A DNA stretch of 64,000 nucleotides from Tetranychus cinnabarinus (taxonomy: Eukaryota > Arthropoda > Arachnida > Trombidiformes > Tetranychidae). Below the pieces are notes generated by a model, which was not told where the DNA came from, made no database searches, and was given only the letters and a program-made list of their open reading frames with translations. This document shows, one piece after another, positions 56,632 to 64,000 of this stretch. Location: the NCBI GenBank assembly GCA_022266195.1, contig WHVY01000002.1:3177001-3241000 (forward strand), in the 5' to 3' direction. Position 1 is the first letter of the stretch; each line of letters begins with the position of its first letter. The position numbers and the translations under genes were made by a program.

Positions 56632-57475
56632 CTGAATGTAATATCATGTATAGCAATTGAGTTTAGACTTTGATTAAGATTCAATATGAATCAGCAGATT
56701 ACTCAACATTTATCTAACCTAAACATATTTATGGCGTGAATGATCAGATTATCCATTGTAACTCAAATATTGCTCTTAAATGAATAAATTAATCTAATCT
56801 GGTTGATATCGATTCTGATTAAAGCCTTTCATGATTGAAATCCATGTACATTACTTTGAAGTGTTTACTCGAGATTAATCATCATTTGACGCATTGAGAT
56901 GATTAATTTCTTCGTTTCAATATGGAATGTAATTGTATATTAAAATGACTTGTGTTAAAGGCACAGATTTAATTAATGTTATCAGGTTGGCATTGATCTA
57001 ATTATAGCCTTTTCCTGATTGGAAAATTTGCATTATTTCGAGTTGTTGACTCTTGGTTAATCAGCATTTGACTCAATGAGATTGATTTCTGAGAAATGCA
57101 TTTCAATATGGATGAAATTTTGTTCAGGAAAAATGGCCGTCACAGTTAAACGCCCTTATTAGTAAAATATTAAACAAAAGTTACAATTAAATTAGAGACT
57201 GAGGGCAAAACTGGGAGCAAATCCATTTTCACCAGTCCAATGAAGTCAATCTTTTAAAATGCTCAAACTTCTAATGACAAAATTATCAGCAACGAGAACT
57301 GAACAATTGATTTCTACCTGTAAACTTGGTGATTAAAACGCGAAGTCCATTTTAAATTCTTATTACTGCTAATGGTCAATATCAAGTCAAGTGTTTAGAG
57401 CATCCAAAACAGTGAATGTACAATGTTAAAATCTTCAGATTGGGTTATGATATGCTTGTTAAGAAACAAAGGATA

Positions 57476-57694
57476 AACAGTAAATCCAAACTTCGATATT
57501 TTTGGTGGCGCTCCATCTATTGGAAAATTGAAACATTTCTCTTAGTGCAATAGTTTTTCGCTCTCTTTTGTTTTTTTATTGAATCTTTCTGATTGGACAA
57601 ATTCAAATGAAAAATCAGAAAGAATAATTGTTAATTACTCCAATAGATGGAGTACCTCTAAAAATATCAAATTGTTCTGGATTTAATGTACTGT
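57476..57694. repeat. foldback/MITE-like element, second copy
   Basis: Duplicate of 7085-7302 with the same arms (CTCCATCTATTGGA and TCCAATAGATGGAG), carried along by the block duplication. Confidence 0.6.
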
Positions 57695-58800
57695 AAACTT
57701 TGAGTTAAGAGTAGCATGAAAACTGAGTTTATCCGTGAAATTAAAAATTTCTATGATAAGTAGTTTTCGATAAAATCGTGTTCAAAGTTGAAACTTCAGA
57801 ATTCAGATCTCTGAGAAATTCATAAAATAGAGGTTGGCGGGAAAATGCAGAATCCTCATTCAATGACATTGAGTGAAAGGGAAAAATTTTTTTTATTCAG
57901 GTTTATGGCTCATTGTTAGACCAGGATTTCAATTATTTCTTACGATAGTAATATTATCGTTAGTATTTCACGCAAACAGTAAAGATTAAAGAGTTTGGTG
58001 AAGAAAGCTGGTGCATTAACTGTACATCGCTGATGCGCTTTTAATGGACACAAGAACGACCTATTCGTGTAATTAAAAATTCTCTTAAATCTGAGTCTGT
58101 CGATTTTGAATTAGTGTTGAAAAAGATTGTAAATGATAAATCACGCTCTTTCTCAGAATAAATATTTTATTTTCTCCACGTCCCTATTATCGACCTTGTT
58201 TCAGAGGTAGATACTCATCCCTTTAGCGCTACTGGTATCCAGGTAAATAAATATAATTCTGTCGGCTTTTCGTCTTTCGTGATCGTGAAAATTTTTTTAC
58301 TTAAATGATATAATGTTAATATACAACGTGTATAACAATATACAGATATAATATATAGTGTAAGAGGTAGCGATGAAAAGGCAAGAGTTAAAAGGTGACC
58401 ATCTTGTGGACCCAAAGAAAAGTATAAAGTGCCAAATGAAGGAGTGAAAAGACACAAGATGTCAACACCTGTCATTTAATCAACAATTTTCATAATATTT
58501 TAATGTACAAAATGAATAAAATGAGTCTCCTTCGCATCCAGTTATGCCATATTGTAGTTCGTAGTAAAATACAATGTTTAATAATTGTAGAAGCAGCATG
58601 ATTGTAAGAGTTAACATTCTCAAAATATTAGACCACAAAGTCCTTACTGTTAACTCGAAAGACAAAGTTTCAAGCTTTTCGAAGTTTTGTTATGAAAATA
58701 ATTTAAACTGTTACGCGTTTACGGCCAATTAGATTAAATTACCTGCAATGATCGACTGTTTACATAATAGATGAAGCTTTCATAATAAAATACTGTGCCC
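57695..58800. other. non-coding spacer of the d-e interval, second copy
   Basis: Matches 7303-8400. No gene seen. Confidence 0.45.
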
Positions 58801-58806
58801 TCCAGT

Positions 58807-59262
58807 TTATGCATATGAAGGACTGGCCAATGCATTAGTATATCTTCTGAGAAGCACGAACAAAAATACATTCCAGACAAACGTAATACTCAAGAAAATT
58901 ATGTTCGTAACCATTAAGCTTTTTTGTTCTTCTGTAAAATCACTAGAAAGAGCACCAAGTAAGAGAGCTCCGATAAAAGTTTTGATCACACTGAGACCGA
59001 TTCCAATAAACAGAATAATTTGACAAATGACAAGAACAACTCTCCACTGTTTAACGATTGCCGCTAACGTGACTCCATTGATGACTAGACCAATAATAGT
59101 AAGACCAATTGCTGATCCACTGGCTGAAGTCACTGCTACAATCAAGGCGATGACATTCAATGCAGCGCCAAAACTGTAGATTCTTATCAACCACTTTTTT
59201 GCAGAACTGGTTCGGCGGTACACCATCTTGTCCTCTGTACCTTTCATGTTGGGTTTGTACAT
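58807..59262 (-). CDS. four-TM family protein, subtype e (151 aa)
   Basis: Duplicate of 8410-8865 (M-Y-K-P-N-M-K-G-T-E-D-K; the inner ATG at 59247 gives 146 aa). Few substitutions. The TATA position is weakened to TATTTAATTA (about 59361-59370). Confidence 0.8.
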   Translation of the reverse strand: MYKPNMKGTEDKMVYRRTSSAKKWLIRIYSFGAALNVIALIVAVTSASGSAIGLTIIGLVINGVTLAAIVKQWRVVLVICQIILFIGIGLSVIKTFIGALLLGALSSDFTEEQKSLMVTNIIFLSITFVWNVFLFVLLRRYTNALASPSYA

Positions 59263-60937
59263 TTATAACTGGTGTTGAGTTAAATATCACAGGTAAATCA
59301 GCAATGAAAATTGAAAATAACTTTTTGAGGAATCACTAGAGAAGCAGAATAGCAAATGAATAATTAAATACTGAATGTAATAACAATGCATGGTAATGGA
59401 GTTTAGACTTTGATTAAGACTTAAAAAGCAGAAATCTAATCATAAAGAATTTCTGGTTTTAATGATTGATCAGTTGATCTATTGTATAACACACACATTA
59501 CTCAAACACAAGTGAACAACTCGAATCTAACCAAGTTGGTCTCGATTCTGATAATAACCTTTTCATGATTAAAAAACTTTTACATTATTTTGAGAAGTTA
59601 ACTCGTGATTTATCAGGGGATGACGCATTGAGGTGATTAAATTCTGAGAATTAAGTTCCAATATGAATTGTAATTGTTGATCACAAATGACTTATTATGT
59701 TAAATCTACATAGTTAATCAACGTGATTGGGTTAGTATTTAGTCTGATTTTAAGCTTCGCATGAGTGCAAATCATGCATCATTTTGAGGTGTTAACTCTC
59801 GATTGATCATTATTTGACTCATTTAGATTGATTTCTGAGAATTGCAATATTCCAATATTGATTTATTTTTTTATTAAAATGACTTTGTTAAACAGTTAAA
59901 CGCCCTCTGCAATGAAATACATAAATGAATGAAACAAAGGTCACACCAATTAACTAGTGACTGCTGTAAATCAAAATCAAGTCACAAGTTTTATTTCATT
60001 AAGTATCACAGTATAGTCAATCTACATTTAAATTACCAACAACGATAATGGAACAATCCATACAATAATTTAAGTCAAAAAATCAAATTTTTGTGTAAAA
60101 TTCGCGGCCAAACGAAAATGATTCTAAGGCAAATTCGAGATAAGAGTTTGGTGAAATAATCTGGTGTCTCGAGTGCAAAAGAGTATTAATTGAATGCAGC
60201 AACAAAAAATACTTGATCTTTCTAGGAACTCAGATTCCTTAGAAAATCAAGTTCTAAAAGGGTTGAGTGAGAAAAATAATTCGTATTTACAAGTATTATT
60301 AATATTTTGTTTAGTTCGATGGCGTTATCGTTTATTGTTATATTGAGATTAATAAATGCCAAAACTTTGACTTTCGAGTCCAGAGTTGCTGCCTGATTAA
60401 CTTAAGTTTGAATGGGACGCATGAACTGGAACCATTCGTGTAATCAAGGCTTTCTTTAAGGATTCTCGTTTTTGATAAAATCGCTTTCAGAATTCAAACT
60501 TTCATTTTGTTCAGTTTTTGAACCAGATTTTATTTTTATTTTTTAGTTTTTCTCATTGATGATAGTTTTTTCAGCAAGAATTGGAATCTTCAAATGTGAA
60601 TTGATTTCATAGATTTCAGTGTAAAGAAATTCAGCTCCTAGTTTAATGCAACTCGTAAACTTGATGATCATAAGCTGAAGTTCATTTTTATTCTTACTCC
60701 CGCTAATGAAGCTTAACCTGAAGTGTTAAGAAAACGAAAAAAATTGAAAGATTGAAATCATGAGCACATATTGAAACTTAATCAGTGAATGTAGAAAAAA
60801 AATAATTAGATTCCCTTTTAAAGTCTTGATTAAAAGCAAATTAAAGTTTTGTCAGAAAAATAATTCTATTCATAAACGGTTCTGTGTTTACAACAAAAAA
60901 ATTACATGTGATGACCCACTGTTTACATGGATAGAGC

Positions 60938-61274
60938 TTACATTTTAAAAGGTTTTGAATTAAAGCTTTTGGCCTTTGAAGCATTGGCCAATCCAACTGA
61001 ATATCTTGCAAGAAGCACCGCTAAAAATCCACTGATGAATAACGCAGTAAATAAAATAACTGTGTGCACAATGAATAAGTCTTCTTGTTCTTCTGTAGCA
61101 GCACCCTCGATATCCAGAAATCTTTTAGAGTCCAACACAATTCCGATTACGGAAAACATTATTCCAAGGAGAAAGACGATTATACCAATGTTGAGGATAA
61201 CTTTCCACTGTTTAATGACGGCTGCTAACATAACTCCATAAAAGGCAAGGCTGATTAGAGTAACACCAGCTGCT
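60938..61274 (-). pseudogene. four-TM family subtype f, 5'-truncated
   Basis: Codes for TM2 to the C-terminus of the f type, almost identical to 10547-11017 (L-A-A-V-I-K-Q-W-K-V-I-L-N-I-G to S-K-P-F-K-M). The homology stops at about 61274; the acidic N-terminus and TM1 are gone. About 80 bp of unrelated DNA follows, then the P450 pseudogene. An internal ATG could start a 97 aa piece, but there is no cassette. Confidence 0.8.
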
Positions 61275-61359
61275 CAGAAAAAAATATGAGGGCCACTGCA
61301 TGTACCTTTCGGCCGTTATCTCGAAAAAAAGTCTCTCGGTTATGAATTGTCACCCTGTA

Positions 61360-61983
61360 AAGTTCATCAATCAACAGCTTGTACAGTCCATTCAAAATAA
61401 GAAGAATACTTTTTGAGATAAGATAAAGGGTTAAGGGTTAAAAATGATAGATGGAAGCACAAAAGGATACTTCCATTGCTTTAATTGTGTTTTTCAAAAT
61501 AAAATAAATAAATTAAATAATATTTAATTTTCGCTCTCATTTTTCCCATTTTTTCATTGGTTTTCCTTATCTAATCAGATTTTTTTCTTATCTCAAAAAG
61601 TATTCTTCTTATTTTGAATGGACTGTACTTGGGTCATATCGAATGAATGAATTCAACCCAGCAAATTTGTAAGTTTGGTAAACACGATCCATGTTAAATT
61701 TATTGACTTTGAACTGATCAGAATAATTGAAATTGTGAAAAAACAAGATTGATATATTATTTGATCATCATACTGTCCCAACTTTAAACTGGTCCTTACT
61801 CTATGGGTAAAGAATCAAACTGAAGGTAACTTTTGTCCTTCAGGAATAGATAATAACCAACGATTGGAAGTCCCCATGGTCCAGGTGATAATTGGAATAA
61901 TCTTTTGATTGTTGTTACAACTTAAACACAAATAAAAATATGAGTCCAGTTGCAGAAAAGACAAAATAATCGGTTAAAAACAT
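61360..61983 (-). pseudogene. CYP2-clan P450 pseudogene with MITE insertion
   Basis: Same internally deleted P450 as 11985-12360 (ATG 61983, P-P-G-P-W-G region changed to S-P-G-P-W-G, stop after F-D-S-L). It has extra small deletions in the anchor (about 61921) and a 242 bp MITE in the last conserved codons. Confidence 0.85.
61384..61625. mobile_element. Tc1/mariner-type MITE, 40 bp perfect TIRs, TA duplication
   Basis: 242 bp with perfect 40 bp inverted ends (outer CAGTCCATTCAAAATAAGAA, inner end ACTTTTTGAGATAAGA), 61384-61423 and 61586-61625, flanked by TA on each side. The empty site is visible in the duplicates near 11991 and 14415, where the same sequence runs through without it. It is therefore younger than the block duplication. 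No ORF. Confidence 0.93.
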
Positions 61984-62154
61984 TTCAATTGACTCAAGTT
62001 GAGAAATGATGTTTGGTGACAACAAACCTACTAATCAAGAAAACTTAGTAACTGTGGCATGATATTAGATTTTCAATGATGATAATGATAATGATAGCAC
62101 CACGAAATTAAGGTAAATTATTCATAATCACAGCTATGAAATTTATAAGAGGAG

Positions 62155-62210
62155 AGGAGTTTCTGGTTTTAATGATCAGTTGATCCATTGTACAACACAC
62201 ATATTACTGA
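62155..62210 (-). repeat. orphan four-TM cassette cut by a transposon
   Basis: Matches 12533-12590 (GATCAGTTGATCCATTGTAC, ACACATATTACT) and stops exactly where the 62211 element begins. Confidence 0.65.
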
Positions 62211-64000
62211 CAAGGGAACTGTCAGAATTGTTAAGCACTGATTTTAATAATTAATATCTCAAATTGTTGGTAATGATAAAGTTATAAAAAGTGAAGTTTA
62301 TTTTTTCTGTCATCATAATAATTAAGCGCAAATCAACGAATTACCTTTTTGGCCCACTAAGCGTTATATATCAATGATCCCTTTGGGCCAACGCCTGTTT
62401 TCGGTTTCAACCCCGTTCTTTGTCTAGATATTTAAGCAACTTTATTTGAGTAGTTTTAAAAAGTCAATTTCGAATAAAAATTTTATTGTTTCAATTGGAT
62501 TATTTCATCAAAAATCAAGGTAAGGCTAAATCCTATGTTTTGATTGTTTTTAAAAGTTTGCAATCGTTTTGAATATTATTTGTAGATGCATTTCTGTGCT
62601 TCAAATGTTATCCAATGCTTGACAAGACTATCCAGAGGTGAAGAGCCCGATGTTAATGGAGAAGAACTTGCTTTGGCGAAAACATTTCATTCAATTATGC
62701 TGGATGCTCAACTAAACAAAAACATTGAAATCCTCGATGAAGATGATTTGGAATTTGTTGAATCGGAGGAAGAAGAAGAATTTGTTATGACCAGTGACGA
62801 AGTGAGGGTTTACGATGGTTTTTCACTGGATTATATTACTTCAGTTTTAAATTGGATCGATTCAAGGAAAAATAGACCCTCAAATGAAACCATCATGAAA
62901 AGATATACCAGAATAAAAGCTCCAATCTACATTACACGCTTCCGAGAATATTATGCCCAAAATGGAACCAGGAATGAAAAGATGAAAAAAGTTACTTCAA
63001 CAGTGTTTGACAAATTTAAGCAAGCTCGTGTAGCTGGTTTGGCTATCCATGATGTGACTATAAAGCTTTGGGCTATACAAGCATCAAGAGCTGTCAACTT
63101 GGAAGATTTTAGAGCAAGTGATAGTTGGATAGCTCGTTTCAAGCGTAATAACAAAATTGTCTCCCGACGAGTTACTAAATTTGTAACAAAAACCAATTTG
63201 TTAAACCATGAAGAAGTAGAAGCTAATGCTACAGCTGTTATTGTTGAATTGGGCGAATACAAAAGCCAGAATGGAATAAGTGATGACCAAGTGTATAATG
63301 CGGATCAATCAGGAATAGCCTACGAATTACATACGGCTCGAACCTTGTCCCACCAAGGAGAAAAGGACACCATTGGGTTAGTCCGAAATACAAATGCTAA
63401 AACTCACTCATACACTGTAATGCCTTTTGTTTCGATGAGTGGAAATATTGGTGAGAAAGCTTTGATTTGTCTGAAAGAAACAAATGGTGAATTTGGGCCT
63501 CAAGTTCAAGCTAGATTGTTCAAGCCGGATAATTTATATGTCACTTGTTCTGGATCAGGAAAAATGAACACAGCAATGATGCGGAAGTTCATTACTGAAG
63601 TCTATTCTCCATCAGTTGCTAACCATTCAGTTCTTGTAATCGACTCTTGGACTGGTCAAAAAAACGAAGATCTTTATAAAATTGACGGTAAAACAATCAA
63701 GACATTCACTATACCTGCTGGTGCAACTGGTTTTATGCAGCCACTCGACCTATACTGTTTCCGACAGTGGAAGACATTTATCAAAAAGTTTCAGGAGCGA
63801 GCATTGATGGATCAAAATCCAATCGTTTTACATGATAGAAATAATATCATCAGAATGAATTCTTTGGTTTTGAATCAGTTTCAATCTCCTCATTTTCGTA
63901 ATATGTTTAAATACGCTTGGTCCAAGGGTGGATTTGATGTTCAAGTTGATGCTTTTCAAGGATTGAATGATATTTGCTTCGCATTCAATGATTACATTTG
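62211..64000 (+). mobile_element. Tc5/pogo-like DNA transposon, left end and most of body
   Basis: Begins CAAGGGAACTGTCAG directly after TGA, at the point where the cassette homology breaks. CAAGGGAA is typical of Tc5-type termini and TNA is their target duplication. Carries the transposase at 62586. The right end lies beyond the window. Confidence 0.75.
62586..64000 (+). CDS. DDE_1 (Tc5/pogo-type) transposase, C-terminus outside window
   Basis: Cut-and-paste transposase. Open for 471 codons to the window edge from ATG 62586, which directly follows an intron acceptor (TTTGTAG). A 5' leader exon ends CAAG|GTAAGG at 62519, giving a 66 bp intron. N-terminus (1-80) is acidic with an E-rich run. 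A CENP-B/Tc5-like helix-turn-helix region (about 140-200) has D-S-W-I-A-R-F-K. The DDE_1 core has D240 (N-A-D-Q-S-G), D353 (V-I-D-S-W-T-G) and D388 (Q-P-L-D-L-Y); the last two are 34 residues apart (DD34D). No stop or frameshift is seen, so it may be active or recently so. Confidence 0.88.
   Translation, partial: MHFCASNVIQCLTRLSRGEEPDVNGEELALAKTFHSIMLDAQLNKNIEILDEDDLEFVESEEEEEFVMTSDEVRVYDGFSLDYITSVLNWIDSRKNRPSNETIMKRYTRIKAPIYITRFREYYAQNGTRNEKMKKVTSTVFDKFKQARVAGLAIHDVTIKLWAIQASRAVNLEDFRASDSWIARFKRNNKIVSRRVTKFVTKTNLLNHEEVEANATAVIVELGEYKSQNGISDDQVYNADQSGIAYELHTARTLSHQGEKDTIGLVRNTNAKTHSYTVMPFVSMSGNIGEKALICLKETNGEFGPQVQARLFKPDNLYVTCSGSGKMNTAMMRKFITEVYSPSVANHSVLVIDSWTGQKNEDLYKIDGKTIKTFTIPAGATGFMQPLDLYCFRQWKTFIKKFQERALMDQNPIVLHDRNNIIRMNSLVLNQFQSPHFRNMFKYAWSKGGFDVQVDAFQGLNDICFAFNDYI

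Noticed and set aside
62951..63262. Minus-strand frame of 103 codons
   Set aside because: Antisense to the transposase, whose motifs are all on the plus strand.

Overview
The window looks like nuclear DNA of a chelicerate, most likely a spider mite (Tetranychus or a relative). The evidence is its high A+T content, short GT-AG introns (about 60-180 bp), a CYP2-clan P450 resembling the spider-mite CYP392 group, chelicerate-type LolA/PAN surface proteins, and many MITEs and Tc1/mariner-type elements. The species call is inference.

The dominant feature is a minus-strand array of small, intronless four-TM proteins (about 133-173 aa). I count 19 intact genes and 4 broken copies. They fall into at least seven subtypes, called a-g here. 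All share a central K-E/Q-W-R patch between TM2 and TM3, a strongly variable loop between TM3 and TM4, and a long conserved upstream cassette with a TATA-like box about 110-180 bp before the ATG. I recognise no named family.

Layout: 0-12.4 kb holds the tail of a LolA/PAN gene, then four-TM genes a, b, c, d, e, f and a P450 pseudogene. 12.5-15 kb holds a second f gene and an e fragment. 15.5-18.9 kb holds a four-exon LolA/PAN membrane-protein gene (minus strand). 19-25 kb holds a broken f gene split by a MITE, gene g, a P450 fragment and another f gene. 26-27.6 kb holds an intact P450. 27.6-40.1 kb is single-copy, mostly non-coding DNA with a foldback element, two candidate exons and a ~190-235 bp inverted repeat whose arms lie 9.5 kb apart. 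41-62 kb largely repeats the first 12.4 kb in the same order (LolA/PAN pseudogene, a, b, a, b, c fragment, b, c, c2, d, e, broken f, P450 pseudogene), with extra tandem copies, an ABCC fragment and two further MITE-type insertions. 62.2-64 kb is a Tc5/pogo-like transposon running off the window.

The picture is a fast birth-and-death cluster. A compound unit (LolA/PAN gene, four-TM genes, P450) has been duplicated, and copies were then lost, truncated, converted and invaded by transposons. Functional cooperation between the four-TM, LolA/PAN and P450 genes is not shown by the sequence; only their repeated physical linkage is.
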